Source: Hyphomicrobium sp.
GTDB taxonomy: Bacteria > Pseudomonadota > Alphaproteobacteria > Rhizobiales > Hyphomicrobiaceae
Direction: 5' to 3'
Assembly (NCBI GenBank): GCA_002928395.1
Contig: PEQZ01000011.1
Span: forward strand, 1 to 41,802
Length of the DNA: 41,802 nucleotides
In this document: one piece after another, positions 17,070-26,312 of the stretch
How the letters are laid out: each line of letters opens with the position of its first letter
Position numbering within the stretch: position 1 is the first letter of the stretch
The notes under the pieces: generated by a model
Databases searched by the model: none
Told to the model about the DNA's origin: nothing
What the model saw: the letters and a program-made list of their open reading frames with translations, nothing else
Translations under genes and position numbers: made by a program

Positions 17070-18958
17070 TTTGACCTGCCGTTACGGACGCGGCGGCCAG
17101 CGCCCTTTGCCAGCATCTTGGTACCCTTTTCCTCGAACAGCTCGACCAGCTTGTCAGTCATCGCGCCGGCAAGCTCGGTCGGATCGGTGATGGTGACGGC
17201 CTTCCGGTAATAGCGCGTCACGTCGTGTCCGATGCCGATGGCGATAAGCTCGACCGGTGAGCGCGTCTCGATTTCCTCGATCACCTGCCGCAAATGCTGT
17301 TCCAGGCAATTGCCCGAATTCACCGACAAGGTCGAATCGTCGACCGGCGCGCCATCCGAAATCATCATCAGAATGCGGCGCTGCTCGGGCCGAGCCACGA
17401 GACGCGCATGTGCCCAAGCCAGCGCCTCGCCATCGATGTTTTCTTTCAACAACCCTTCGCGCATCATGAGCGCCAGCGACCCCTTGGCGCGGCGCCACGG
17501 TGCGTCGGCCTTCTTGTAGATGATATGGCGGAGATCATTGAGGCGGCCGGGCAGCGGCGGCTTGCCTGCGCCGAGCCACTGCTCGCGGGCCTGGCCGCCT
17601 TTCCAGGCGCGGGTCGTGAAGCCCAAGATCTCGACCTTCACGCCGCAGCGCTCGAGCGTGCGGGCGAGTATGTCCGCGCAGCACGCTGCAACCATAATCG
17701 GACGGCCGCGCATCGAGCCGGAGTTGTCTATCAACAGAGTTACGACAGTATCGCGAAAATCGGTGTCACGCTCGTGCTTGAACGAGAGCGCGTGCATCGG
17801 GTCGGTAATAATACGGGTGAGCCGCGCGGCGTCGAGTGTGCCCTCTTCGAGATCGAAATCCCAGGCGCGGTTCTGCTGTGCCAGGAGCCTGCGTTGCAAT
17901 CTGTTGGCCAATCGCGCCACCACGCTCGACAGGGCGCGCAACTCCTTGTCGAGGAACGAACGCAGACGTTCGAGTTCATCGGGCGTAGAGAGCTGATCGG
18001 CTTCCACTTCCTCGTCAAAGGCGCGGGTGAAAACTTTGTAGCCGAACCGTTCGGGGTCATCGAGTACAGAGGGATTGGGACGCCACGGTTCCGGCGTGGA
18101 CGCCTCCTCGTCGCCCTCCATGTCCGTTTCGAATTCATCGGGCGTGGCCTGCTCGGCCATGTCGGTGGCATCGCCCGCCTCACCATCCTCGGCTTCCTGC
18201 TCTTGCGGCCGATCCTGGCCCTCGGAGCCCTCCTCCGAATCCTGGGTCTCTTCTTCGCCGCCGGCGGGCTCTTCCTCGCCATCTTCCTCGGATTGCTCGG
18301 TCTCGGCCTCGACCAGTTCTTCGGCCAACTCGAGCTGCTTCAGGAGATCGCGCAGCGCGCGGCCGAACTTCTCCTGGTTGTCGGCTGCGCGGTCGAGCTT
18401 GGCGAGCAACGAGGACGCCCGCTGGTCGATCCATGGCTTCCAGGCGTCAACCAGGCCGGCTGCGGTGGCAGGCGGCGGGCGGCCGGTCAGGCGTTCGCGC
18501 ATGATGAGGGCGAGCGCTTCTTCGAGCGGGGCATCCTCGCGCTTGGTGACGTGCGCAAAGCGGCCGTGAGAGAATTGGTCTTCGGTCTTGGCGTTGAGGT
18601 TCTCTGCCATGCCAGCCATGCGGTTGGCGCCAAGGGCTTCGACGCGCGCCCGCTCGACGGCTTCGAAAACCGCACGAGCCTGGCCGGCGGGCGGGGCTAG
18701 TTTGCGGTGGACGCGGCCATCGTGACAGGCCGCAGTGAGCGCGAGGCTGTCGGCCCAGCCGCGCACCACGGCGATCTCGCGCGGGCTCGGCACACGCGAC
18801 GGCTCTGGCAGAAGAACGGACTTACCGTCGAGTTCGGGCTTGCCGGGACCATATGCGACCTGGACTTCCCCGTCGCCCGCGACCGCGCGCACGCAGAGGC
18901 CAATGGCGCGCTTCAACGGTTCGGACGGAGCTTCGCGGCGTTTGAGTGGCGGGGACAT
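17066..18958 (-). CDS. cobT: Aerobic cobaltochelatase subunit CobT
   Basis: The product has 630 residues, typical of alphaproteobacterial CobT. An N-terminal helical part (1-215) is followed by a very acidic Glu/Asp-rich segment (about 218-290) and a C-terminal von Willebrand A domain with the MIDAS motif DNSGS (411-415), then [11 protein letters not shown]. With CobS and CobN it forms the ATP-dependent complex that inserts cobalt into hydrogenobyrinic acid a,c-diamide on the aerobic B12 route. CobT and CobS together form the AAA+ chaperone part. cobS lies upstream on the same strand with a Uma2-type gene between; cobN is not in the window. Confidence 0.94.
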   Translation of the reverse strand: MSPPLKRREAPSEPLKRAIGLCVRAVAGDGEVQVAYGPGKPELDGKSVLLPEPSRVPSPREIAVVRGWADSLALTAACHDGRVHRKLAPPAGQARAVFEAVERARVEALGANRMAGMAENLNAKTEDQFSHGRFAHVTKREDAPLEEALALIMRERLTGRPPPATAAGLVDAWKPWIDQRASSLLAKLDRAADNQEKFGRALRDLLKQLELAEELVEAETEQSEEDGEEEPAGGEEETQDSEEGSEGQDRPQEQEAEDGEAGDATDMAEQATPDEFETDMEGDEEASTPEPWRPNPSVLDDPERFGYKVFTRAFDEEVEADQLSTPDELERLRSFLDKELRALSSVVARLANRLQRRLLAQQNRAWDFDLEEGTLDAARLTRIITDPMHALSFKHERDTDFRDTVVTLLIDNSGSMRGRPIMVAACCADILARTLERCGVKVEILGFTTRAWKGGQAREQWLGAGKPPLPGRLNDLRHIIYKKADAPWRRAKGSLALMMREGLLKENIDGEALAWAHARLVARPEQRRILMMISDGAPVDDSTLSVNSGNCLEQHLRQVIEEIETRSPVELIAIGIGHDVTRYYRKAVTITDPTELAGAMTDKLVELFEEKGTKMLAKGAGRRVRNGRSK

Positions 18959-18973
18959 ATTGACTGGCAGTCC

Positions 18974-19498
18974 TCAACCGTAAAGGGCGTCGACGTCGAG
19001 CGAAAGCCCGGGCGGTTCGAGAAGAACTTCGCCTCCATTGGCTAGGCGCGTCAGGATCGTCCCATCGGCCTGCCGCTGGTGATGTATCAGCGGCCGCTTG
19101 CCAGGAGCTATGATAAGATAGTGAGCGATGCTCGGCTTGGAGAAATAGCCCGAGAGCTTCGGCCCGACGTCGATGTGCTGGGTCGAAGGCGAAAGCACCT
19201 CGACGACGATGACCGGATTGGGGACTTCGACCACGTCGTTGGCCAAGCGATCCCCGCAATAGACCAGTGCGTCCGGCTCGAAACTCACCTTCGAATCGAT
19301 GCGGACCGTTGCGCCGTCGGGCAATGCCCGGCAAGGCAGTTTTGCGCGGTCGATGGCGTCGGCAAGGGCGCGATAGACCTTGCCTTTGGCATCGGCATGT
19401 CCGACCCGCTCCGGCGCCATGGCGACAACCGCACCGTCGTGCAGTTCGTGCCGGCCCGGACGTCCCTCTGCCCAGATCAGGAATTCATCCACGGTCAT
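18974..19498 (-). CDS. Uma2/DUF820-family putative endonuclease
   Basis: The 174-residue product has the family start MTVDEFLIWAEGRPGRHELHDG with an early Glu/His, then the PD-(D/E)XK-like core: EPDALVYCGD (about 90-100) followed by NPVIVVEVLSPST (Glu in a VEV strand), and a C-terminal GGEVLLEPPGLSLDVDALY. Uma2 proteins are very common in cyanobacteria and occur in other phyla. They have a restriction-endonuclease fold, but their biological role is unknown. The gene lies between cobS and cobT, all on the minus strand, with only 15 bases to cobT and 68 from cobS. It therefore looks inserted into a cob operon without breaking it. Confidence 0.85.
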   Translation of the reverse strand: MTVDEFLIWAEGRPGRHELHDGAVVAMAPERVGHADAKGKVYRALADAIDRAKLPCRALPDGATVRIDSKVSFEPDALVYCGDRLANDVVEVPNPVIVVEVLSPSTQHIDVGPKLSGYFSKPSIAHYLIIAPGKRPLIHHQRQADGTILTRLANGGEVLLEPPGLSLDVDALYG

Positions 19499-19566
19499 GT
19501 CCGTGGGCAGACCGGGATAGTGGATCGTGCGGTCGACATGTGCGGCACCTCGTCAATACCGACAGC

Positions 19567-20583
19567 TCAACTCAACGCTACGTTGGCCGCGCTTTCCGGC
19601 AATTCGGTTCCGAAAGAGCGCTGGTAGAATTCCGCGACCAAGGGCCGCTCGAGTTCATCGCACTTGTTGAGGAACGTCAGCCGGAACGCGAAGCCGATGT
19701 CGCCGAAAATCTCGGCGTTTTCGGCCCACGTCATCACCGTGCGCGGGCTCATGACGGTCGACAGATCGCCATTGATGAAGGCCGAGCGCGTGAGGTCGGC
19801 GACGCGGACCATGGCCGAGACCTGCTTCTTTTTGGCGTCCGTCTTGGCGAACGACTTGACCTTCGACAGCACGATCTTGGCTTCGTCGTCATGCGGCAAG
19901 TAGTTGAGCGTGGCGACGATTGACCAGCGGTCCATCTGACCCTGGTTGATCTGTTGCGTCCCATGGTAGAGGCCCGACGTATCGCCGAGACCGATCGTGT
20001 TGGTGGTCGCGAACAAGCGGAACGCCGGGTGCGGGCGAATGACCTTTGATTGATCAAGAAGCGTGAGCTTGCCCGACACTTCGAGCACACGCTGAATGAC
20101 GAACATGACGTCCGGTCGGCCGGCGTCGTACTCGTCGAACACGAGTGCTGTATTGGATTGCAACGCGTAGGGCAGGATGCCCTCGCGGAACTCGGTGACC
20201 TGCTTGCCGTCCTTCAGCACGATGGCGTCCTTGCCGACCAGATCGATGCGGCTGACGTGGCTGTCGAGGTTGACGCGGATGCATGGCCAGTTGAGGCGCG
20301 CCGCAACCTGTTCGATGTGCGTGGACTTTCCGGTGCCGTGGTAGCCCTGGATCATCACGCGCCGGTTGTGCTTGAAGCCAGCGAGGATGGCGAGCGTGAC
20401 ATCACGGTTGAAAAGGTAGTCCGGATCGAGGTCGGGCACGTGTTCGCCGGCCTTCGAGTAGGCGGGCGCCTCGAAGTCGGTATCGATGCCGAAAACCTGC
20501 CGCACGGACAGTTTCATATCAGGGAGGAGGGAAGCGGCAGCTGGGCTCCCCGCAGAGCTCCCCGCAGACGATTGGGCGCGCAT
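19567..20583 (-). CDS. cobS: Aerobic cobaltochelatase subunit CobS
   Basis: The protein has 338 residues from the ATG at 20583 (an upstream frame to 20676 and an inner ATG at 20517 are alternatives; homology begins near [10 protein letters not shown]). It is an AAA+ ATPase with Walker A GYHGTGKS (80-87), Walker [11 protein letters not shown] (146-155) and [11 protein letters not shown] with sensor-like residues. The C-terminal half [20 protein letters not shown] and ending ESAANVALS match CobS closely. CobS hydrolyses ATP in the CobNST cobalt chelatase. It is the first gene of the cobS-uma2-cobT-phytase-like run and lies downstream of the J-domain gene, an arrangement I recall from Rhizobiales. 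Confidence 0.95.
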   Translation of the reverse strand: MRAQSSAGSSAGSPAAASLLPDMKLSVRQVFGIDTDFEAPAYSKAGEHVPDLDPDYLFNRDVTLAILAGFKHNRRVMIQGYHGTGKSTHIEQVAARLNWPCIRVNLDSHVSRIDLVGKDAIVLKDGKQVTEFREGILPYALQSNTALVFDEYDAGRPDVMFVIQRVLEVSGKLTLLDQSKVIRPHPAFRLFATTNTIGLGDTSGLYHGTQQINQGQMDRWSIVATLNYLPHDDEAKIVLSKVKSFAKTDAKKKQVSAMVRVADLTRSAFINGDLSTVMSPRTVMTWAENAEIFGDIGFAFRLTFLNKCDELERPLVAEFYQRSFGTELPESAANVALS

Positions 20584-20704
20584 GAGCGTTCTGGTCCGAA
20601 GTTCGATTGATGGCGGCGTCGGGCTGATACAGACCCCAAGGTAAGCACAGTGGGTTGAACCGCCACCCGCACTCACGTCCGTGGGTACGCTTGGAAGTGA
20701 AGGA

Positions 20705-20765
20705 TCAGACCAACCCAGACTGCCTTAGATAGTTATAGGCTTGAATGACCTCGCGCAACGTGTCC
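20705..20765 (-). pseudogene. Relic 3' end of a second J-domain gene
   Basis: These 61 bases match the last 61 bases of the intact J-domain gene (21020-21080) at 52 positions (85%). Eight of the nine differences are transitions. The translated end [19 protein letters not shown]-stop differs from the intact copy only by Val/Ile, Arg/Lys and Ser/Ala. This suggests a formerly functional paralogue whose upstream part has been lost. The 80-residue gene at 20769 lies directly upstream of it. Confidence 0.85.
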
Positions 20766-20768
20766 CGC

Positions 20769-21011
20769 TCATGCCACTGGCGCGTCATCTTCGTCTTGCG
20801 GGTAGGGGGTGCCATCGGCGCGCACCATTGGATGGTATTCGCCCCGACCGAGATGCGCGTAAAGCTGCCGCATCGCCGGGTTGATGCCTTTGGCCATGCA
20901 GTGCCACGTCAAGACGTAGCCGTCGGCGATTGCCGTCGATCGGGCTTGGTGATTGTCGTCCGGAAAAAAGGCATGGCCACCCGGACCTTGCCAAAGTTGC
21001 CAGCGCCGCAT
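20769..21011 (-). CDS. Small conserved-looking protein after the J gene
   Basis: The 80-residue product (MRRWQLWQGPGGHAFFPDDN ... QDEDDAPVA) has a start nine bases past the J-domain stop, with GAGG in a suitable position inside the end of that gene. The central GINPAMRQLYAHLGRGEYHPM segment has the amphipathic pattern of a folded domain. I do not recognise a family; similar hypothetical proteins may exist in Rhizobiales. Its final codons abut the relic J-domain sequence, so the original C-terminus may have been changed by the rearrangement. It is probably cotranscribed with the J-domain gene. Confidence 0.6.
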   Translation of the reverse strand: MRRWQLWQGPGGHAFFPDDNHQARSTAIADGYVLTWHCMAKGINPAMRQLYAHLGRGEYHPMVRADGTPYPQDEDDAPVA

Positions 21012-21019
21012 CGATGGCC

Positions 21020-21649
21020 TCAGACCAGCCCGGCTTGCTTCAGATAGTTGTAGGCTTGGATGATCTCGCGCAACGTGTCCTCGGAGCGCGTGTCGCCGCC
21101 GTTGGCGTCCGGGTGATGGCGTTTCACGAGCTCCTTGAAGCGCGCCTTGATCTCTTCCTTCGTAGCGCCCTCGGCCAGATGCAAAGCGTCGAGCGACTTT
21201 TTTTCGAGCGGCTTCAGCTTGCGGCGCTGCTCGGGCGCTTCTTCGCGCACTTTCTTTGCCCGCCAGGCTGCGAAGTTGTTCGGATCGGCTTTGACCCCGC
21301 CCTCGTTGGGCTTTTCTGGACCCGAACCGCCTTCGCGCGTGCCGTGAGCCCAGGCGTTGGCGCCGACCTTCCAAGTCGGGCGATGACCGGTCAACGCATC
21401 CTTGCGGAAGTCATTGACTTCGTTGTCGCTCATGCCGTCGAAATAATTGTACGTTGCGTTGTATTGGCGGACGTGATCGACGCAAAAGTAGAAGTACTCG
21501 CCGTCGCGGCCTCGGCCCTTCGGCGCGCGGTGGGCGCCCGGCTTGTCGCAACCTTTCCACTCGCAGCCGGGGTGGCGCCGGGACTCGTCCGAGGTCGACC
21601 GTTTCTGGCCGACGCGGATCGAGTCGAAATATTTGGAGTTGAGTTTCAT
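21020..21649 (-). CDS. J-domain protein with N-terminal Cys cluster
   Basis: The product has 209 residues from the ATG at 21649; a further 65 residues upstream are antisense to the bolA start and not needed. The J domain is at the C-terminus (about 150-209): helix LDALHLAEGATKEEIKARFKELVKRHHPD with HPD at 179-181, then TLREIIQAYNYLKQ. HPD stimulates the ATPase of a DnaK/Hsp70 partner. The N-terminal part has Cys29, Cys34, Cys56 and His59 (HPGCEWKGC, FCVDH), a possible zinc site. No G/F region follows, so it is not classical DnaJ. It is divergent from bolA by 112 bases; in rhizobia this neighbourhood with bolA and cobS is familiar. Confidence 0.85.
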   Translation of the reverse strand: MKLNSKYFDSIRVGQKRSTSDESRRHPGCEWKGCDKPGAHRAPKGRGRDGEYFYFCVDHVRQYNATYNYFDGMSDNEVNDFRKDALTGHRPTWKVGANAWAHGTREGGSGPEKPNEGGVKADPNNFAAWRAKKVREEAPEQRRKLKPLEKKSLDALHLAEGATKEEIKARFKELVKRHHPDANGGDTRSEDTLREIIQAYNYLKQAGLV

Positions 21650-21761
21650 GCGATGCGAGTATGGTCTCTCGGGGTATGGACTACAAGCGAGACGCAAGCA
21701 CAGTTGCGGTCGCGCCATAGAGCAAGCGGAAGTGTCGCAGTTATTGTCGCGAGGTCCATGA

Positions 21762-22037
21762 ATGTCGGCCGAGACCAGGATCCGGGAAAAACTTCTGGTT
21801 GCCTTGCGACCAATACGTCTCGACGTGGTGAACGAGTCGCACATGCACGCCGGACACGCAGGATCTCCGGGGACAGGCGAAAGTCACTTCCGCGTGCTGG
21901 TGGTGTCGGACGCCTTCGACGGCAAATCACGGGTCGAACGCCACCGAATGGTCAATGCGGCGCTGGCCGATGAACTCGCAGGCCGGGTGCACGCGTTGGC
22001 ACTCACGACCTATGCGCCGGGCGAGGCCGTCCGGTAG
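21762..22037 (+). CDS. bolA: BolA-family protein
   Basis: The 91-residue product begins MSAETRIREKLLVALRPIRLDVVNES and has the BolA class II KH-like fold: the HMHAGH segment, ESHFRVLVVSDAFDG with the invariant His, and VERHRMVNAALADEL with the helix-turn end and conserved His. BolA proteins pair with monothiol glutaredoxins to handle [2Fe-2S] clusters, using the conserved histidines, and affect cell shape in E. coli. It is transcribed divergently from the J-domain gene, so the two may share a control region. Confidence 0.92.
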   Translation: MSAETRIREKLLVALRPIRLDVVNESHMHAGHAGSPGTGESHFRVLVVSDAFDGKSRVERHRMVNAALADELAGRVHALALTTYAPGEAVR

Positions 22038-22124
22038 AGACAGCGACGTCACAATACAATGTGACTTCGATGCGACGGCCCTGCACGCATGCCTTGTGGC
22101 AGGACAGCAGGGCCGAATTCGAGA

Positions 22125-22379
22125 TCACCAACCGCAACGACGGAATACTCCGCAACGGCGATAGCCCCGGTGGTTCCACCAGCAGCGCTTAACCCAGTGG
22201 CAGCGCCGGTATCCCCGCCGCCAGTGCGCTTGTTCAACAGTGCTCTGATAGTCGAGTGCGAGCGGTGCCAGTGGCGCAAGTGTTCGCGCGGACGCGGCCT
22301 CTGCCGTGGGCGCAATCGTGGTCAACATCATCGCGCCAGCCGCAACGGCCAGCGAAATACCCAGTGTCCTGTGTTTCAT
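22125..22379 (-). CDS. Small secreted Arg/Trp/Cys-rich protein
   Basis: The 84-residue product starts at an ATG with GGAG about nine bases upstream. A clear signal peptide (LGISLAVAAGAMMLTTIAPTAEAA) precedes a short mature part ending in repeated aromatic and basic motifs (WRRGYRRCHWVKRCWWNHRGYRRCGVFRRCGW) with four cysteines. Proteins of this type are widespread, unnamed and secreted in Rhizobiales. No function can be assigned. The gene is convergent with bolA. Confidence 0.65.
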   Translation of the reverse strand: MKHRTLGISLAVAAGAMMLTTIAPTAEAASARTLAPLAPLALDYQSTVEQAHWRRGYRRCHWVKRCWWNHRGYRRCGVFRRCGW

Positions 22380-22579
22380 TTGTCGATTCTCCACTGTTCG
22401 AGGGCGCGTCTGAGCAACGCGCCGTGGCGTTCGCGTCCCGCGTGCGGGTCGCCTGCGATGGGTGCGGTTTTCCATCGTTGTGTCCCATCAAAGACATCCG
22501 TACTTGCGCAATCCGACGCGAGGGTCGTCCACGGCCAATGAACGGATGCTGAACGGCGAACCTAAACCGTTGATACTGA

Positions 22580-23932
22580 TCAGATCACCGGCGTCGACTT
22601 GGCTGGACCAGCAACCGTGCCTGGCGATTCCGGCTTGCGATCCTGGGCGGCGCCCACGGGCTTGACGCGCAGCGCGGTGATCTTGTTGCGAGCCTTGCGC
22701 AGGATCTCGAATCGATAGCCATGGAAGGTGAAGGTCTGGCCCGGTTCCGGGATCGTCTGCGCCTCGTGGATGACGATGCCGGCGACGGTCGTGGCTTCCT
22801 CGTCCGGCAAGTCCCAGTCCATGTGCCGATTGAGATCGCGAATGGCGACGGTGCCATCGACGTTGACGGTGCCATCAGCCTGCGGGCGAATGGCGGCCTC
22901 GTGGGTATCGTGCTCGTCGGCGATCTGGCCGACAATCTCCTCGAGAATATCTTCGAGTGTAATCAGCCCCTGCACCTCGCCGTACTCATCCACGACGAGC
23001 GCCATCTGCTGCTTCTGTTTCAGGAACTGGTTGAGCTGCGTCTTGACCCCCGACGTGTCGGGCACGAACCAAGGCTCGCCGGCGAAGCTCATGATGTCGA
23101 GCTTGGAAACGTCCCAGCCGGCGCGGCCCAATGCCGACAACAGGTCCTTGGTGTGCAGGATGCCGACGATGTTCTCAGGCTCGTCGCGCCAGATCGGCAT
23201 GCGCGTGTACTGCGTCTTCAGAAGCTCGTCGACAATGGTCGCGGGTGGATCGTCCGCGTTGACAGTCTCCATCTTGGTACGGTGAACCATGATGTCGGCG
23301 ACCTGGAGATCGCGCAGATCGAGGACGCCGCCGAGCATGTCGGCGTCGCCGCGTGCCACCGTTCCGTCCTTGGTTTGCAGCTCGATCGTGCCGCGAATTT
23401 CCTCATGCGCGGCAAGGATGTTTGCCGCATCGTCGTCGGTCGACGGCGTCAGCTTCAGGATCATGCGGACGATAAACTCGATCGCCAGTACGAACGGCGA
23501 CAGCACCACGATGACACCGCGCATGATCGGCGCGACGAACAGAGCGGCGGCATCGGGCGAGGCCAGCGCATAGGTCTTGGGCAGGACGGCGGCGAAGATG
23601 ACGATCAGGATGGTCATGATCGCGCTGGCGTAGATGATGCCGACCTCTCCGACCAGCGTGACGGCGAGCCCAGATGCGAGTGCCGCGGCCAGAACGTCCA
23701 CCAGCGTATTGCCGAGCAGCACCGCGCCGATGAGCTTTTCGGGCGACGACAGCAGGCGATTGACCAGGGCCGCGCGCTTGTCGCCCTCCTGTTCGAGGGC
23801 ATGCATGCGCGCGCGAGATGCCGCGGTGACGGCCGTTTCGCTGGCATTGAAGAAAGCCGAGAGCGCGATCAACACGACGATCGCGGCAAGTGTCAGTCCG
23901 ACTTCGAAAGACATGGCATCCAGGATTCCCAT
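22580..23932 (-). CDS. CNNM/CorC-family membrane protein with CBS domains
   Basis: The product has about 450 residues. The start at 23932 is chosen; alternatives are 23974 and 23914. An N-terminal DUF21/CNNM membrane domain (about 10-190, four helices, starting LTLAAIVVLIALSAFFNASETAV) is followed by two CBS motifs (VADIMVHRTKMETVNADDPPATIV and MALVVDEYGEVQGLITLEDILEEIVG) and a C-terminal CorC_HlyC domain ending near FEILRKARNKITALRV. Relatives (CorB/CorC, YtfL, TlyC) are linked to magnesium or cation efflux and bind ATP-Mg through CBS. It is downstream of aroB on the same strand. Confidence 0.9.
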   Translation of the reverse strand: MGILDAMSFEVGLTLAAIVVLIALSAFFNASETAVTAASRARMHALEQEGDKRAALVNRLLSSPEKLIGAVLLGNTLVDVLAAALASGLAVTLVGEVGIIYASAIMTILIVIFAAVLPKTYALASPDAAALFVAPIMRGVIVVLSPFVLAIEFIVRMILKLTPSTDDDAANILAAHEEIRGTIELQTKDGTVARGDADMLGGVLDLRDLQVADIMVHRTKMETVNADDPPATIVDELLKTQYTRMPIWRDEPENIVGILHTKDLLSALGRAGWDVSKLDIMSFAGEPWFVPDTSGVKTQLNQFLKQKQQMALVVDEYGEVQGLITLEDILEEIVGQIADEHDTHEAAIRPQADGTVNVDGTVAIRDLNRHMDWDLPDEEATTVAGIVIHEAQTIPEPGQTFTFHGYRFEILRKARNKITALRVKPVGAAQDRKPESPGTVAGPAKSTPVI

Positions 23933-24061
23933 TGAATTGAAGCGGTGTGGCGTAAAGAAGCTGCCACGGAGCAAAACAGAACGTGCTTTGCCCCGCGCAG
24001 CACTCGAGGTCGTTCAAGGCGCGTGCGGCCGACCGGGCGACGCCATGCCGGCGGTCATCAC

Positions 24062-25213
24062 TCAAACCATCGCGATCTCGCGTGCGAGGAACGCTTCGAC
24101 CGTCTCGGACGTGACATCACGGGAGACGAACGCCTCTCCAATGCCGCGCGCAAAAATGAACGTCAGCTTGCCGTCGCGAACTTTCTTGTCCTGGCCCATG
24201 AGCCGGACGAGTTCAGCCGGGTTGGCGGGACCGCCGACGATATCAGACAGCCGCACCGGCAGGTCGAGAGAAGCGAGGTGAGCGGTGACGCGGTCCGCGG
24301 TGCCCGCGGCACAGAGCCCGTGCTGTTCCGAGTACCGGAAGGCAAGGCACATGCCGATCGACACACCTTCGCCATGCAGCAGGCGGTCCGAATAGCCGGT
24401 CCAGGCTTCGAGCGCATGGCCGAAAGTATGGCCCAAATTGAGCAGCGCACGGTCGCCGGACTCGTGTTCGTCGCGAATGACGATAGCCGCCTTGGCCTTG
24501 ACGCTGGTTTCGATGGCAGTGGTGAGCGCAGCGCGGTCACCCGAGAAGAGTAAGCTGGCATTCTGCTCGAGCCATGCGAAGAACGCGGCATCGCCCAGCA
24601 GGCCGTACTTTGCCACCTCGGCATAACCCGCGCGCATCTCGCGCGGCGGCAGCGTCGTCAGTACATCGGTGTCCGCGATGACCAAGCTCGGCTGATGGAA
24701 CGTGCCGACCAGGTTCTTGCCCTGTGCCGTGTTGATGCCCGTCTTGCCGCCGACGGAGCTGTCGACCTGGGCCAAAAGCGTGGTCGGAATTTGAACGAAA
24801 CGCACGCCGCGGCGCACGATCGAGGCGGCGAAGCCCGCAAGGTCGCCGATGACGCCGCCACCGAATGCGACAACGAGATCGCCACGCTCCAGACCGCTTT
24901 CGAGGAGTTTTTCACTGAGCGGCCCGAGTTCGCGGAAACTCTTGGTGGCTTCGCCCGCCGGCAGCACGATGGAGCCCCGATGGAGCCCCTCGGCCTTCAG
25001 GCTGGCTTCGAGTAACGGGAGGTAGAAACCGGCGACGTTGGCGTCCGTCACAATCGTGCACTTGGCTTTTCGCAGGCGTGTCGCAATGAGCCGTCCAGCT
25101 TCTGCGAGCAGCCCAGGTCCGATCAAGACATCGTAGGCGCGTCCGGGCAGGGCGACTCCAACCGTCTTCAAGGGCGTCGTGCGGACGGAGTGCGAGTTCA
25201 AGGCGGTTGGCAT
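24062..25213 (-). CDS. aroB: 3-Dehydroquinate synthase
   Basis: The 383-residue product starts at an ATG; a TTG six codons upstream is an alternative. It catalyses the second step of the shikimate pathway, DAHP to 3-dehydroquinate, using NAD and a divalent metal. Typical segments are the nucleotide-binding GGGVIGDLAGFAASIVRRGV, the phosphate-loop region IPTTLLAQVDSSVGGKTGIN, metal ligands in MRAGYAEVAKYG, and NLGHTFGHALE and HGEGVSIGM with the histidine ligands. It follows aroK on the same strand (about 80 bases), the usual aroKB pair. Confidence 0.96.
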   Translation of the reverse strand: MPTALNSHSVRTTPLKTVGVALPGRAYDVLIGPGLLAEAGRLIATRLRKAKCTIVTDANVAGFYLPLLEASLKAEGLHRGSIVLPAGEATKSFRELGPLSEKLLESGLERGDLVVAFGGGVIGDLAGFAASIVRRGVRFVQIPTTLLAQVDSSVGGKTGINTAQGKNLVGTFHQPSLVIADTDVLTTLPPREMRAGYAEVAKYGLLGDAAFFAWLEQNASLLFSGDRAALTTAIETSVKAKAAIVIRDEHESGDRALLNLGHTFGHALEAWTGYSDRLLHGEGVSIGMCLAFRYSEQHGLCAAGTADRVTAHLASLDLPVRLSDIVGGPANPAELVRLMGQDKKVRDGKLTFIFARGIGEAFVSRDVTSETVEAFLAREIAMV

Positions 25214-25291
25214 GGAATGCTGTTCGGTCAATGCGGTTCACGATTGTTCGGATCACGCGGCGTCACAGCCACATGGCCCTATAGTCTCGTA

Positions 25292-25912
25292 TCAGAGACG
25301 CGGCTGCCGCGCCAATGGAAGGGGTGAACGCAGCGTCTCCAGGATCTCATTGACGATGACGTCGTGAGGTACATCGCGGCTTTCGATCGTCAGATCGGCT
25401 TCGGCATAAGTTGGATAACGAGCCGCGATCAGGTTGCGCATGACGGTTTCGGGGTTGCCGTCCTTGAGCAAAGGACGGCTATCGCGCTTCGCGACGCGCT
25501 TCATGAGCACAGGCAACTCGGCCCTCAGCCAGATCGAGATGCCGTGCTCGCGGATGCCCGCGCGCGTCTCGGGATGCATGTAGGCTCCGCCGCCAGTTGC
25601 CAGCACCAATTGCTCGGCCGCCAGCAGGCGCGCAATCACTTTCTGCTCGCGGTCGCGGAAGTATGCTTCGCCGTATTCAGCGAAGATCTCGTTGATCGAT
25701 TTGCCGGCCGCCCGAACAATTTCCTCGTCGGCATCGACAAAAGGCAACCCGAGACGAGTGGCCAGACGCTTGCCCACGGACGATTTTCCGCATCCCATCA
25801 GGCCCACCAGGACGACAGAACGCGACTGCAGATTGCTGCGCACCGCATCGGCCGCCGGCGCCATAGGCTGGGCCGAGTTTTGGGGCAATCTATTGGTCTC
25901 GCCTTCCGTCAT
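25292..25912 (-). CDS. aroK: Shikimate kinase
   Basis: The 206-residue product (MTEGETN start; the frame extends nine residues to 25939) phosphorylates shikimate at the 3-position with ATP. It has Walker A GLMGCGKSSVG, shikimate-binding DADEEI (the AroK D-D/E pair), GGGAYM, the lid RDSRPLL and the adenine loop near the C-terminus. It belongs to the NMP-kinase fold. It is the first gene of aroK-aroB-CNNM and is divergent from the 48-residue membrane peptide gene, with 253 bases between. Confidence 0.95.
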   Translation of the reverse strand: MTEGETNRLPQNSAQPMAPAADAVRSNLQSRSVVLVGLMGCGKSSVGKRLATRLGLPFVDADEEIVRAAGKSINEIFAEYGEAYFRDREQKVIARLLAAEQLVLATGGGAYMHPETRAGIREHGISIWLRAELPVLMKRVAKRDSRPLLKDGNPETVMRNLIAARYPTYAEADLTIESRDVPHDVIVNEILETLRSPLPLARQPRL

Positions 25913-26165
25913 GGTGCACCAGACCCGATCGAATCGCATAATATCGCCGGGCGAAACACCGGGTGGCGCTCGTGCGCTGCGCGCGCGCCTGCGTCAATGA
26001 CTTGTGAATAGTCGAAATTCTGGAGCGTCGCCAGTCCGTTGCTTCCCCTCATTCGACGGCAGCTGGAGTGCCAGCCCCCAGATGATTGATGGCCGTTCGG
26101 AGCTTTAAGCCATATTCGCGTCACGTTGCAGCCCGACATAGCATTTCCGAAGCAAGTGGGATCCC

Positions 26166-26312
26166 ATGCCGAGCCTCTTCCGGTTCTTGTTCCTGGTCGG
26201 TGTGCTCGGTGCGATGGTCGCCGGAGGCCTCTACGTGCTTGCCACCCATTTCGAGCCTGAACAGCGTGAAGTGTCGCAGCCGGTGTTGGGCGTGAAGATC
26301 CGCAAGCAATGA
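26166..26312 (+). CDS. 48-residue membrane peptide
   Basis: The product begins MPSLFRFLFLVGVLGAMVAG and continues GLYVLATHFEPEQREVSQPV. It has one membrane segment (about 4-26), then a short polar tail with an FEPEQRE motif. I recall similar very short proteins in the same position in Rhizobiales genomes. The stop overlaps the next start (ATGA at 26309), so the two are translationally coupled. Function is unknown; a role as an anchor or partner of the next protein is a guess. Confidence 0.7.
   Translation: MPSLFRFLFLVGVLGAMVAGGLYVLATHFEPEQREVSQPVLGVKIRKQ

Noticed and set aside
17294-18700. Long plus-strand open frame antisense to cobT
   Set aside because: It arises from the skewed codon use of the acidic CobT region; it has no recognisable domain.
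22721-23935. Long plus-strand open frame antisense to the CNNM gene
   Set aside because: It is a shadow of a well-conserved coding gene on the other strand.
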